Positions 44,541 through 55,184 of a stretch of 64,000 bases of DNA are shown piece by piece (positions within the stretch are counted from its first letter, which is position 1; each line of letters begins with the position of its first letter). The translations under genes were made by a program, and so were the position numbers. Where the stretch lies: positions 620,001 through 684,000 of the forward strand of contig JADJWD010000005.1 of the NCBI GenBank assembly GCA_016716535.1, written 5' to 3'. Origin of the DNA: Betaproteobacteria bacterium (GTDB lineage Bacteria; Pseudomonadota; Gammaproteobacteria; Burkholderiales; Burkholderiaceae_C). The notes beneath the pieces were generated by a model. The model was not told the origin of the DNA. It saw only the letters and a program-made list of their open reading frames with translations, and did no database searches.

Positions 44541-45544
44541 ATGACAACGCCACGCATCAGCCGCCGTCACCTCACGCTGGGCGGCACCGCCGCGCTCGCT
44601 GCCTTGCTCTCGGGCCTCGCGCACGCGCAAGGCGGCGGCCGCCTGAAGGTCGCCGCGATCTACACCGTGCCCTTCGAGCAGCAGTGGGTCAGCCGCATCC
44701 ACAAGGCGCTGAAGGCGGCGGAGGCGCGCGGCGACATCGAATACAAGGCGAGCGAGAACGTCGCCAACGCCGACTACGAGCGCGTGATGCGCGAGTACGC
44801 CACCGGCGGCAACCAGCTCATCATCGGCGAGAGCTTCGCCGTCGAGGCGGCGGCGCGCCGCGTCGCCAAGGACTTCCCGAAGGTCAGCTTCCTGATGGGT
44901 AGCAGCGGCAAGCCGCAGGCGCCCAACTTCGCCGTCTTCGACAACTACATCCAGGACCCCGCGTACCTGACCGGCATGATCGCCGGCGGCATGACCAAGT
45001 CGAACAAGATCGGCATGGTCGGCGGCTTCCCGATTCCCGAGGTCAACCGGCTGATGCACGCCTTCATGGCCGGGGCCAGGGAAGTCAACCCGAAGGTGCA
45101 GTTCATGGTCACCTTCATCAACAGCTGGTTCGACCCGCCCAAGGCCAAGGAGGCCGCCTTCGCGCAGATCGACAAGGGCGCCGACGTGATGTACGCCGAG
45201 CGCTTCGGCGTCAGTGACGCGGCCAAGGAACGCAAGGTGCTCGCCATCGGCAACGTCATCAACACGCAGGACAAGTATCCGGACACCGTGGTTGCGAGCG
45301 CGCTGTGGCACATGGAGCCGACGATCGAGCGCGCGCTTGGCCTCGTGAAGACGGCCAAGTTCACCGCCGAGGACTACGGCCAGTACTCGATGATGAAACA
45401 CAAGGGCAGCGAACTCGCGCCGCTCGGCACCTTCGAGGCCAAGCTGCCGAAGGAGCTGGTGGCCAAGGTGCGCGCGAAGGAGAAGGCCATCCTCGACGGC
45501 AAATTCGTCGTCAAGGTCGACGACTCGCAGCCGAAGTCGAGTCT

Positions 45545-45548
<4 letters not shown>
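44541..45548 (+). CDS. BMP-family ABC transporter substrate-binding protein
   Basis: 335 residues from ATG 44541, with an AGGAGAA ribosome site. It begins with a twin-arginine-like signal (ISRRHLTLGGTAALAALLSG) with a cut near AHA. The mature part matches the Bmp/Med fold: LKVAAIYTVPFEQQWVSRIH, IGESFAVEAA, TGMIAGGMTKSNKIGMVGG and KGADVMYAERFGVSD. Members bind purine nucleosides or related nucleobases in the periplasm. It heads an importer operon ending with a cytosine deaminase, which fits a nucleobase or nucleoside ligand. Confidence 0.93.
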
Positions 45549-47227
<1,679 letters not shown>

Positions 47228-47231
47228 CCGC

Positions 47232-48329
47232 ATGCGCCTCGAACGACGCGAATCCCCGTCCGCGCTGGCGCTCGTGCTCGCGCCGCTTTCCGCCGTCGCG
47301 GCGACGCTCGCCGTCTGCGCGCTGCTCGTGCTGTGGGCCGGCGCACCGGTCGGCCGCACCTACGCGGCGATCGCCGTGGGCGGCTTCGGCTCGCTGTTTG
47401 CCTGGAGCGAGACGCTGACGCGCGCCGTGCCGCTGGTGCTGACCGGGCTGGCGGCGACGGTGGCGTTCCGCGCGCGCCTGTACAACATCGGCGCCGAGGG
47501 CCAGCTCTATGGCGGCGCGATTGCCGCGGTGATGGCCGCGAGCGCGCTCACTGTCGAAGGCGCCGAAGGCACGACGGCGCTGCTCTTGCCTACCTGGGCC
47601 GCGCTGCCGCTCGTCTGCGCCGCGGCGGCCGCGATGGGCGGGGCGCTGCTGCTCGGGCCCGCGTGGCTGAAGGCGCGGCTCGGCGTGGACGAGGTCGTGA
47701 CGACGCTGCTGTTGAACTTCGTGATCCTGCTCGGCGTCTCGGCGCTGCTCGACGGGCCGCTGAAGGACCCGGCGGCGATGGGCTGGCCGCAGAGCGTGGC
47801 GCTGCCGCCGGAGCTGGAACTTGCGCGCCTGGTGCCGGGTCTGCGTCTGCACAGTGGCCTCTTCATCGCCGCCGCGCTGTCGCTGGCGCTGGCGGCGATC
47901 TTCCGCTTCACCGTGCTCGGCTTCCGCATCCGCGCCAGCGGCGCCAACGCGCGCGCCGCCGCCTTCGCCGGCGTGCCGGCACTGCGTACGACGCTCGTCG
48001 TCGCGGCGATGTCGGGCGCGCTCGCGGGGCTGGCCGGTGCGATCGAAGTCGCCGGCCGCGCCGGCTACGTGACGCTGGACATGTCACCGGGCTACGGCTA
48101 CTCGGGCATCGTCATCGCGATGCTCGCGGGCCTGCGGCCGCTGGCGGTGCTCGCCGCCGGCGTCTTCGTCGCCGGCGTGCTGGTCGGTGCGGACAGCATG
48201 AGCCGCGTCGTCGGCGTGCCGACGTACATCGCCGATGTGGTGGTGGCGACGTCGCTGATCGCGGTGCTCGTCGCGACGCTGCTGGCGCAATACCGCGTGC
48301 GCTTGCGGCCGGCGGGGAGGGTGGCATGA
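47232..48329 (+). CDS. ABC transporter permease (nucleoside/nucleobase importer), first
   Basis: 365 residues, about ten hydrophobic segments. Family signature regions are visible: LYNIGAEGQLYGGAI, GVDEVVTTLLLNFVILL, FRIRASGANARAAAFAG and MSPGYGYSGIVIAMLAG. This is the larger permease of the YufP/NupP pair. It starts four bases after the ATPase gene and overlaps the following unknown gene by ATGA. Confidence 0.93.
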   Translation: MRLERRESPSALALVLAPLSAVAATLAVCALLVLWAGAPVGRTYAAIAVGGFGSLFAWSETLTRAVPLVLTGLAATVAFRARLYNIGAEGQLYGGAIAAVMAASALTVEGAEGTTALLLPTWAALPLVCAAAAAMGGALLLGPAWLKARLGVDEVVTTLLLNFVILLGVSALLDGPLKDPAAMGWPQSVALPPELELARLVPGLRLHSGLFIAAALSLALAAIFRFTVLGFRIRASGANARAAAFAGVPALRTTLVVAAMSGALAGLAGAIEVAGRAGYVTLDMSPGYGYSGIVIAMLAGLRPLAVLAAGVFVAGVLVGADSMSRVVGVPTYIADVVVATSLIAVLVATLLAQYRVRLRPAGRVA

Positions 48330-49543
48330 ACCGCCGGCGCGTGGTCGTGCTGGGCGGGCTCGCGGTGGTGCTCGTCGCGCTCGCCGCGTGGGTCTGGTGG
48401 CCGCGCGCTGCGCCCGAGGAGCAACGCGCCGAGGTGCCGTTCCCGTGGCTGCGCGCGCCGACCACGATCGAGCCGATGCCCGGCGCGGCGCCTTCGGCAA
48501 CCGAGCCCCACGCCGCGGCATCGGCCGCGAGCGGCGCGGCGCTGCCCGCACGCACCGCCGCCAGCGGCCCGGTCGCGCACGACCTGTGCGGCCTCGGCCG
48601 CATCGTCGTGCCGGGCAGCGCCGATGGCGGCGGCGACCGCGAAGGCGGCGCGCTGCCGCAACTACCGGCGCCGGTCGGCCGCTTCGCGTTCGAAGACGCG
48701 CAGCGGCGCCTGTTGCAGACGCTGGCCGGCGGCGATGCGCGGCTGCGCGTCGCCGCGGGCCTGTTGCAGCAGCCGACCCCCGGCGACCCCGCGGCCGAAG
48801 CGGCGTGGGCACGCGGCCTCGTTGCCGACGCGCTGGCCAGCCGCGACGCGCAGGCGCTGCGCTGGGCGGCCACTGCCTGCCCGTTTGTCGACGACGAGGG
48901 CGCCTGCCGACGGCGGCTCGTGCGCGCGCGCGTGCAGGCCGAGCCGGCCAACGCGCTGCATTGGCTCGACTGGGCCGCCGAAGAGCCGGGCTCGGCCGAC
49001 GCTGCCTGGGCCGGCCTCGCGCGCGCGCAGTACTGGCGCGAACACCCGCTGGGGCTGGCCGGCGTGCTGCTCGCCGCGGTGCCGCCCGACGTGCCCGGGT
49101 ACCTGATCGGATCGCTGTCGATGGAGGCGATGGCGCGCGACGCGGCCTTCCCGGCGCCGCCGCTGGATCCGGCGCTGCAGCGCTGCCGCGGCGTCACGGG
49201 CCCCGACTGCGAACGCCTCGCGCGCCTGCTCGTCGAGCGCGGCGACTCGGTGCAATCGCTGATGCTCGGCCGCGAACTGGGCGAGCACGCCGGCTGGGCG
49301 CCGGCGCAGTTGCAGCGGCTGGACGACGAGGTCGCGGCGCTGCAGAAGCAGGAGCACCACTGGGCCGTCGACGACAAGCGCCCGCTCGGCTGCGAGACGA
49401 TCGAGCGCCAGCGCCAGCACATCGCCGCCGTGCAGCGCGACGGTGAACTCGCGGTGCTGCGCCGCAATCTCGCGGCGGCAAGGCCGGCTTCCGCAGCGGC
49501 TGCGACCGGCGCCGCGACGAACCCCGCCCCAACTCCGCGATGA
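48326..49543 (+). CDS. unknown membrane-anchored protein inserted between the two permeases
   Basis: 405 residues. One N-terminal helix (VVVLGGLAVVLVALAAWVWW) anchors it, with a Pro/Ala/Ser linker to about residue 85. The rest is an Ala-rich helical, soluble domain with several Cys (DLCGLGRIVVPG, ATACPFVDDEGACRR, LQRCRGVTGPDCERLA). No known family was recognised. The helical repeats look somewhat like Sel1/TPR-type arrays, but no consensus is clear. ATGA overlaps on both sides bind it tightly to the transporter genes, yet it has no transporter features. A periplasmic accessory is possible. Confidence 0.7.
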   Translation: MNRRRVVVLGGLAVVLVALAAWVWWPRAAPEEQRAEVPFPWLRAPTTIEPMPGAAPSATEPHAAASAASGAALPARTAASGPVAHDLCGLGRIVVPGSADGGGDREGGALPQLPAPVGRFAFEDAQRRLLQTLAGGDARLRVAAGLLQQPTPGDPAAEAAWARGLVADALASRDAQALRWAATACPFVDDEGACRRRLVRARVQAEPANALHWLDWAAEEPGSADAAWAGLARAQYWREHPLGLAGVLLAAVPPDVPGYLIGSLSMEAMARDAAFPAPPLDPALQRCRGVTGPDCERLARLLVERGDSVQSLMLGRELGEHAGWAPAQLQRLDDEVAALQKQEHHWAVDDKRPLGCETIERQRQHIAAVQRDGELAVLRRNLAAARPASAAAATGAATNPAPTPR

Positions 49544-50463
49544 CCGAAGCCCTCGATCTCATCGCCAGCAGCGCCTTCTGGGTCGCGGTGCTGCGCATCG
49601 CGACGCCGCTCGTGCTGGGCACGCTCGGCGTGCTGTTGTGCGAGCGCGCCGGCGTGCTGAACCTCGGCATCGAAGGGATCATGGTCGCCGGCGCGTTTGC
49701 CGGCTGGCTTGCGGTCTACGCCGGCTTCGGTTTGTGGGGCGGGGTGCTCGTCGCCGCGGCCACCGGCGCGGTCTTCGGGCTGCTGCACGCCGGGCTCACG
49801 GTGGGCCTCGCGCTCTCGCAGCACGTCTCGGGCCTCGGCATCACGATGCTCGCCACGGCGCTTGCGTACTACGGCTACCGCGTCGGCTTCCCGAAGGTGA
49901 CGACGCCGCCGACGATCACGCCGTTTGCCGAGATGTCGTGGCTGCCGGTGCCGGTGCTCGCGCAGCAGACGCCGCTCGTGCTGCTGGCGCTCTTGCTCGT
50001 GCCTCTGCTCGCGTGGTTCATCGAGCGCACGCCGGCGGGCCTGGCGCTGCGCATGGTCGGCGAGAACCCGCAGGCGGCCGAAGGGCAGGGCCTGTCGGTC
50101 GCGGCCGTGCGCACGAGCGCCATCGTCGCCGGCTCGGCGCTGATGGGCGTGGCGGGTTCGTTCCTGACGCTCGCCGCCTTCAACGCCTTCTTCTTCAACA
50201 TGGTCAACGGCCGCGGCTGGGTGTGCGTGGCGCTCGTCGTCTTCGCGTCGTGGCGGCCGGGCAAGGCGCTCGCCGGCGCGTTGCTCTTCGCGTTCTTCGA
50301 CGCGCTGCAATTGCGCTTGCAGCAAGGTGGCGGCGGGGTCGTGCCGTATCAGGTGTACCTGATGCTGCCGTACGGGCTGTCGATCGCCGCGCTCGTGCTC
50401 GTCGCGCGGCGCGCCAGCTACCCGCAGGCGCTGATGAAGCCCTACCGCAAGGGCGAACGATGA
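49540..50463 (+). CDS. ABC transporter permease (nucleoside/nucleobase importer), second
   Basis: 307 residues, about eight to nine membrane segments. Typical motifs: LCERAGVLNLGIEGIMVAGA, SQHVSGLGITMLATAL, ALRMVGENPQAAEGQG and FFNMVNGRGWVCVALVVFA. It pairs with the larger permease to form the channel. It overlaps the inserted unknown gene by ATGA and is followed after 25 bases by the cytosine deaminase gene. Confidence 0.94.
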   Translation: MTEALDLIASSAFWVAVLRIATPLVLGTLGVLLCERAGVLNLGIEGIMVAGAFAGWLAVYAGFGLWGGVLVAAATGAVFGLLHAGLTVGLALSQHVSGLGITMLATALAYYGYRVGFPKVTTPPTITPFAEMSWLPVPVLAQQTPLVLLALLLVPLLAWFIERTPAGLALRMVGENPQAAEGQGLSVAAVRTSAIVAGSALMGVAGSFLTLAAFNAFFFNMVNGRGWVCVALVVFASWRPGKALAGALLFAFFDALQLRLQQGGGGVVPYQVYLMLPYGLSIAALVLVARRASYPQALMKPYRKGER

Positions 50464-50488
50464 TCGTGGCTCATTCCGGAGGACGCTG

Positions 50489-51793
50489 ATGCTCGACCTG
50501 CTCGTGCGCAACGCCACGCTCGCCGACGGACAGCGCGGCGTGGGCATCGCGGTGAAGGACGGCCGCATTGTCGAGGTGCGCGAGGGGCTCGGGCTTGCTG
50601 GCGATTCGGCCGCACCACCCGCGCACGAGGTGCTCGACGCCGAGGGCCTGCTCGTCACGCCGCCGTTCGTCGACGCGCACTTCCACATGGACGCGACGCT
50701 GTCGTACGGCCTGCCGCGGGTCAACGCCAGCGGCACGCTGCTGGAAGGCATCGCGCTGTGGGGCGAACTGAAGCCGCTGCTCACCGCCGAGGCGATCGCC
50801 GAGCGCGCGCTCGCCTACTGCGACTGGGCGGTGGCGCGCGGGCTCTTGGCGATCCGTTCGCACGTCGATGTCTGCGATCCCAGGCTGCTGGCGGTGCAGG
50901 CGCTGCTCGACGTGAAGAAGCGCGTCGCGCCGTACCTCGATCTGCAGCTCGTCGCCTTCCCGCAGGACGGCGTGCTGCGTTCACCCGGCGCGATCGAGAA
51001 CCTGAAGCGCGCGCTCGCGATGGGTGTCGATGTCGTCGGCGGCATCCCGCACTTCGAGCGCACGATGCAAAGCGGCGCCGAGAGCGTGCGTGTGCTGTGT
51101 GAGCTCGCCGCCGAGCTAGGCCGGCTCGTCGACATGCACTGCGACGAGAGCGACGACCCGCTTTCGCGCCACGTCGAGACGCTGGCCGCCGAGACGGTGC
51201 GATTGGGTTTGCAGGGCCGCGTCACCGGCTCGCATCTCACGTCGATGCACAGCATGGACAACTACTACGTCAGCAAGCTGCTGCCTTTGATGGCCGAGGC
51301 GCGGCTCGGCGTGGTCGCCAACCCGCTGATCAACATCACGCTGCAAGGCCGCCACGACACTTACCCGAAGCGCCGCGGCATGACGCGCGTGCCCGAGCTG
51401 CTGGCCGCGGGGATGACGGTGGCCTTCGGCCACGACTGCGTGCTCGACCCCTGGTACAGCCTCGGCTCGGCCGACATGCTGGACGTGGCGTCGATGGGCC
51501 TGCACGTCGCGCAGATGACGAGTCAGGCGGCGATGCGGCAGTGCTTCGACGCGGTGACGGTGGCGCCGGCGCGGCTGCTGCACCTCGAAGGCTACGGGCT
51601 CGAGCCCGGCTGCCACGCGGACTTCGTGTGGTTGCAGGCGAGGGACCCGATCGAGGCGATCAGGCTGAGGGCGACGCGGCTCGCGGTTTACCGCCGCGGC
51701 AAGCGGGTTGCGGAGACTCCGCCGGCGACGGCGGCGTTATCGCTGCCTGGGCGGCCGGGGCGGGTGGATTTCTTGCAGCGAGCGGGCGGCTGA
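50489..51793 (+). CDS. codA: cytosine deaminase (amidohydrolase family)
   Basis: 434 residues. Metal ligands of the CodA type are in place: DAHFHMDATL (HxH), a Glu/His region MHCDESDD, GSHLTSMHSM and FGHDCVLDPWY. The stretch INITLQGRHDTYPKRRGMTR is close to bacterial CodA. It deaminates cytosine to uracil and ammonia; some relatives act on isoguanine or other bases. A strong GGAGGA ribosome site lies before the ATG. As last gene of the importer operon it suggests pyrimidine salvage. Confidence 0.92.
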   Translation: MLDLLVRNATLADGQRGVGIAVKDGRIVEVREGLGLAGDSAAPPAHEVLDAEGLLVTPPFVDAHFHMDATLSYGLPRVNASGTLLEGIALWGELKPLLTAEAIAERALAYCDWAVARGLLAIRSHVDVCDPRLLAVQALLDVKKRVAPYLDLQLVAFPQDGVLRSPGAIENLKRALAMGVDVVGGIPHFERTMQSGAESVRVLCELAAELGRLVDMHCDESDDPLSRHVETLAAETVRLGLQGRVTGSHLTSMHSMDNYYVSKLLPLMAEARLGVVANPLINITLQGRHDTYPKRRGMTRVPELLAAGMTVAFGHDCVLDPWYSLGSADMLDVASMGLHVAQMTSQAAMRQCFDAVTVAPARLLHLEGYGLEPGCHADFVWLQARDPIEAIRLRATRLAVYRRGKRVAETPPATAALSLPGRPGRVDFLQRAGG

Positions 51794-51813
51794 AGGCCGC
51801 CTGGGGCTGGTAC

Positions 51814-51881
51814 TGCATCGGTCGTGGCGGGATCGGGCCATCGGGGGGCTCGCGTGCATCGGTCGTGGCGGGATCGGGCCA
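51814..51881. repeat. 27-base direct repeat, two copies 41 bases apart
   Basis: TGCATCGGTCGTGGCGGGAT plus seven further bases occurs at 51814-51840 and again at 51855-51881. The second copy runs into the left arm of the 120-base hairpin element, so the first looks like a duplicated or decayed arm of the same element. Confidence 0.85.
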
Positions 51882-51988
51882 CCGGGGGTCCCCGCTGCGC
51901 TCGTGTCCCTTTCTTGGCTTCGCTTCGCTCGCCCACGATGCATCCTTTACCTCGCTACGCGGGGACCCCCGATGGCCCGATCCGGCAC
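51869..51988 (-). repeat. hairpin element E1, copy A
   Basis: A 120-base unit with 25-base arms at 51871-51895 and 51959-51983, which are reverse complements with one mismatch. The loop, read on the minus strand, contains GCGAGGTAAAGGATGCATC near one end and GACACGAGCGCAGC near the other. A second copy lies inverted at 57719-57838; by eye they differ at three positions. It fills the gap between the convergent codA and metalloprotease genes. It encodes no protein and resembles a miniature inverted-repeat or REP-like element. Confidence 0.88.
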
Positions 51989-52023
51989 CGTCCGTGGCGT
52001 CGATGGAGCCGCCACCACCGAGC

Positions 52024-52131
52024 GCCGAGGATGCCGGGTGGCCGGCGCAGCGAGGTAAAAGAAGGGAATCGACCGAGCGCAGCGAGGGAGAGGAATGACA
52101 CGAGCAGCGCCGGCCACCCGGCGTCCTCGGC
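52024..52131 (+). repeat. hairpin element E2, same loop motifs as E1 but different arms
   Basis: Arms at 52024-52048 and 52107-52131 (GCCGAGGATGCCGGGTGGCC plus five bases and its complement) match over 24 of 25 positions. The loop starts AGCGAGGTAAAAG and ends GACACGAGCA, the same landmarks as E1, although the arm sequence is unrelated. One arm plus its outer flank is repeated inverted at 57652-57694. Confidence 0.82.
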
Positions 52132-52176
52132 CCGGCCCGAAGCGTGAACCCGGCGTCCTCGGCCCGGCCCGAAGCG
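52116..52176. repeat. 29-base direct repeat, two copies at 32-base spacing
   Basis: ACCCGGCGTCCTCGGCCCGG plus nine bases occurs at 52116-52144 and 52148-52176. The first copy includes most of the right arm of E2, so this is a partial tandem duplication at the element's end. Confidence 0.85.
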
Positions 52177-52218
52177 CGACAAGCCCGAGCGCGGCCAAGA
52201 ACCTAACCGGGCACCGAC

Positions 52219-55098
52219 TCACACCCCCTGCTTGTTCAGCGGCGCCTTCAACGCCTCGCCGAGCGTCGCCAGGCTGTCGGCCAGATGCGCGCGCGCCATC
52301 GGCGTCAGCGTGCGCGCTTGCAGCGCCGCCTTCAGCGAAGCCTCGAGCTCCAGCGCCACCTGCCGGTGCACCGCGCGCACGTCGGCGGCGGCGGGCGAGG
52401 TCGGGCGCAGCACGCCGCCGGCCAAGCGGCGCAGGTGCTCGCGTTGCAGGTTGCGGCGCAGCGTGTCGATGGCCAGCGATGGCGTGCGCGCCGCGCCAGG
52501 CGCCGAGGGTTTGACGAGCTGACGCGTCCCGGCCCGGTCGGTCCTGTCGCTCTTCGCGGGCGGCGCGATCTCCGACCACACCGCGGCGGCCAGCCGCTCC
52601 TGCACTTCGGCGTAGCCGAGCAGCTCGCCCGGGTCGCTGACCTTCGTCTCGGCGTCGGCCAGGCGCTGCGCGGTGCCGTCGGACATCAGCGCATCGAGCG
52701 CGCTGCGCTGGATGTTGAGCACCGTGCTGCCGAGGCTGAAATCGGTGACGCGGCCGAAGTTCTGCGCTTCGTGCCGGTCGACGCCGAGCCGGCTCATGTA
52801 GCGCGGCTGGAAGCGGAAGCTCGAACTCGTGAACACCTCGTCGAGCAGCGCCGCGAGCGCCTCGCGCTGGCGCGCGGCCGGCACCGGCGCGACCAGCGGC
52901 TTGTCGGCGCCGGCGGTGGCGCGGCTCGTCACCGCGCCGCCGACGTACTTGGTCAGCACGCCGACCGCGTTGGCGAAGCGGCCGAGGCCGCGCTGCAGGT
53001 TGCGCCGGTAGACCTCCATCGTGTCCCCGGGCGGCAGCGCGCGCTGCTGCGTGCGCGCCCACAGCTCGCGCGCCAGCACGAGCTGGCGGCGGGCGAAGGC
53101 GAGCGCGTCGTCGCCGAGGTCGAAGCGGTTGATCGTCGGGTCGTCGGCGCTGGCGTCGCCGTCGGTGGCGAAGGCAAGCGCCGGGTCGCTGTCGCCCTGC
53201 GCGGCCAGCCGGGCCAGCGCCTGCGCCTCCTCGGCCGCGCTCGCGTACTCGCGGTAGCCGTACTCGATGGCCCAGTAGTCGTAGGCGCCGAGCCCGGGCA
53301 TGTGGATGTCGGCCACCGGCTCGTCGGCGAGCGCCACGTTCGGCGGGTTGTAGTCCATCACCGAGTTGGAGATGCCGCGCTGGCTGGTGAAGGCGCGGTC
53401 GCGCAACTGGGCCTGCGCGATGCCGTGCGAGGCCTTGAAGTTGTGGCGCAGGCCGAGCACGTGGCCGACCTCGTGCGTGACGACGGCCTTCAGGCTGGCG
53501 GCGATGTAGCGCTCGGCGTCGGCGCTGCCTTGCGCGATCTCGCCGCGCAGCGACAGCAGTTCGAGGCCGAAGGCCGCCTGCTCGAGCGCCTCGTCGGCGT
53601 AGGTGCAGGCTTCGTGGCGCGCGTCGAAGCCGCCTTGCGCGTGCCGGTGCGTGCCGGCCGCGGCGGCGGTGTCGGCGCCGGCGGCCGGCGCGGGCACGCG
53701 CGGCGCCGTGTCGGCGACGGTGGCGCGGTCGATGCGCGCCCAGTTCTCCGGCACGATCGCCGCGCCGCGCAGGATTTCGCCGGTGCGCGGGTCGCTCTGG
53801 CTCGGGCCGACCGCGGTGGCGCCGGGCCCGTCCATCGCGAACCAGCGCACGGCCAAGAGGCGCAGGCCTTCGACCGAGGCCCAGTCGGCGTTGGCCGGCT
53901 GCTGTTCGACGACGAGCGCATTGCGGAAGCCCGCGCGCTCGAACGCCTTGTTCCACTCGAGGATGCCCTCGCGCACCGCGGGCCGCCAGCGCTCGGGGAT
54001 GTTGCGGTCCATGACGACGCGGATCGGCTCCTTCGGCTCGGAGACGGCGCTGTCCGGGTCCTTCTTCTCCAACCGCCAGCGCTGCACGATGTGGCTGCGG
54101 CGCTCGCCGGCGTGCTCGTCGTCGAAGTCGACGAAGCTGTCGGTGAAGTAGCCCACGCGCTGGTCGGCGCGGCGCGCCTTCATCGGCTGCGCCGGCAGCG
54201 GCGCCAGCGTGTAGGCCACCGAGACGAAGAAGCTGCGCGAATCGGCCAGCGTGCGCGGCGGGCTGGGCAGCAGCGCGGGGTTCGGCGGCGGCCCGCCGGG
54301 TATCGCCTGCGGCGGCAGCGGCAGCTTGGGCACCATGTAGTGGTTGCGCAGCGTCAGCGTCGTGCCCTCGGGGCCGGTGCGCATGCGCTCGATCGACGAG
54401 TTGCCGCGGTCGTGCACGTACGGCACGCGGAACGACCGCTCGATGAAGGTCGACATCGACACGAGGTCGCCGCCCAGCAGCGCCTGCGCGTCGACGAGCA
54501 GCGACTTGCGCTGCGGGTGCGGCGCGGCGGCGAGCGGCGCGCTCGCCAGCAGGCTGTCGGAGTAACTCTCGGCCACCGCCTGCGCGAGCGGCGTGCCGGG
54601 CTGGGCGCGCACGAGCAGGTTGCGCGCCACCATCTGCACGGTGTTGCCGACGCGCCTGAGCACGACGACGTGTTCGCCGCCGGTGAGGCCGGGCAGGAAG
54701 AAGCCGCTGCCCAGGCCCGAGGCGAGCGAGTTGCCGAAGAAGAACGGCCGGTCCAGCCGCTCGGGCGGAATCTCGAGCCAGGTCTTCTCGTCGCGCGTCC
54801 ACAGCGTGAGGAAGCCCGGGCTGCTCTTCGCTTCGCGCGTCACGTCGGCAAAGGGCGGCGGCGTGCCAGGGGCGGGCGGGCGCGCCGGGGCCGAGGCGGC
54901 GCCGGCGGGGGCGCTGGCGCTGGATGCGGCTGCGGTCGTTGTCGCCGGCGCGGCGGGCTTGGCGCCGGCGGCGCCGGCTGAACCCGGCGCCGGCGCTGTC
55001 GCGCACGCGGCCAGCATCGCTGCGGCCAGCGCCACTGCGCCGAGCGCGAACGAAGGGCGAAGGGCGTGGGGTGCAGAAGAGGCGGTGGGTCGGCTCAT
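52219..55098 (-). CDS. zinc-dependent metalloprotease lipoprotein (DUF5117/DUF5118-type)
   Basis: 959 residues. The N-terminus is a lipoprotein signal with lipobox LAAC (AMLAACATAP), followed by an Ala/Pro linker to about residue 75. Family regions include PPERLDRPFFFGNSLASG and DRGNSSIERM. The catalytic zinc site THEVGHVLGLRHNFKAS lies near residue 545, followed by SVMDYNPPN as the Met-turn, so it is metzincin-like. It probably acts at the outer or inner membrane, facing the periplasm or the cell surface. The substrate is unknown. The start at 55098 gives a complete lipoprotein signal. It lies 86 bases downstream of mpl on the same strand. Confidence 0.9.
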   Translation of the reverse strand: MSRPTASSAPHALRPSFALGAVALAAAMLAACATAPAPGSAGAAGAKPAAPATTTAAASSASAPAGAASAPARPPAPGTPPPFADVTREAKSSPGFLTLWTRDEKTWLEIPPERLDRPFFFGNSLASGLGSGFFLPGLTGGEHVVVLRRVGNTVQMVARNLLVRAQPGTPLAQAVAESYSDSLLASAPLAAAPHPQRKSLLVDAQALLGGDLVSMSTFIERSFRVPYVHDRGNSSIERMRTGPEGTTLTLRNHYMVPKLPLPPQAIPGGPPPNPALLPSPPRTLADSRSFFVSVAYTLAPLPAQPMKARRADQRVGYFTDSFVDFDDEHAGERRSHIVQRWRLEKKDPDSAVSEPKEPIRVVMDRNIPERWRPAVREGILEWNKAFERAGFRNALVVEQQPANADWASVEGLRLLAVRWFAMDGPGATAVGPSQSDPRTGEILRGAAIVPENWARIDRATVADTAPRVPAPAAGADTAAAAGTHRHAQGGFDARHEACTYADEALEQAAFGLELLSLRGEIAQGSADAERYIAASLKAVVTHEVGHVLGLRHNFKASHGIAQAQLRDRAFTSQRGISNSVMDYNPPNVALADEPVADIHMPGLGAYDYWAIEYGYREYASAAEEAQALARLAAQGDSDPALAFATDGDASADDPTINRFDLGDDALAFARRQLVLARELWARTQQRALPPGDTMEVYRRNLQRGLGRFANAVGVLTKYVGGAVTSRATAGADKPLVAPVPAARQREALAALLDEVFTSSSFRFQPRYMSRLGVDRHEAQNFGRVTDFSLGSTVLNIQRSALDALMSDGTAQRLADAETKVSDPGELLGYAEVQERLAAAVWSEIAPPAKSDRTDRAGTRQLVKPSAPGAARTPSLAIDTLRRNLQREHLRRLAGGVLRPTSPAAADVRAVHRQVALELEASLKAALQARTLTPMARAHLADSLATLGEALKAPLNKQGV

Positions 55099-55184
55099 GG
55101 ATCTTGGTGAAAGCAACGCGTGCGCGCGTGAAGCGCGAACCTTAGCGCAGGCGGATGGCCGGGGCAGGGCGGGCTCTTCTTCTA

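Noticed and set aside
51794..52218. A small gene in the gap between codA and the metalloprotease
   Set aside because: Open frames here are made by the hairpin repeats and differ in the other copy; no ribosome site or protein pattern.
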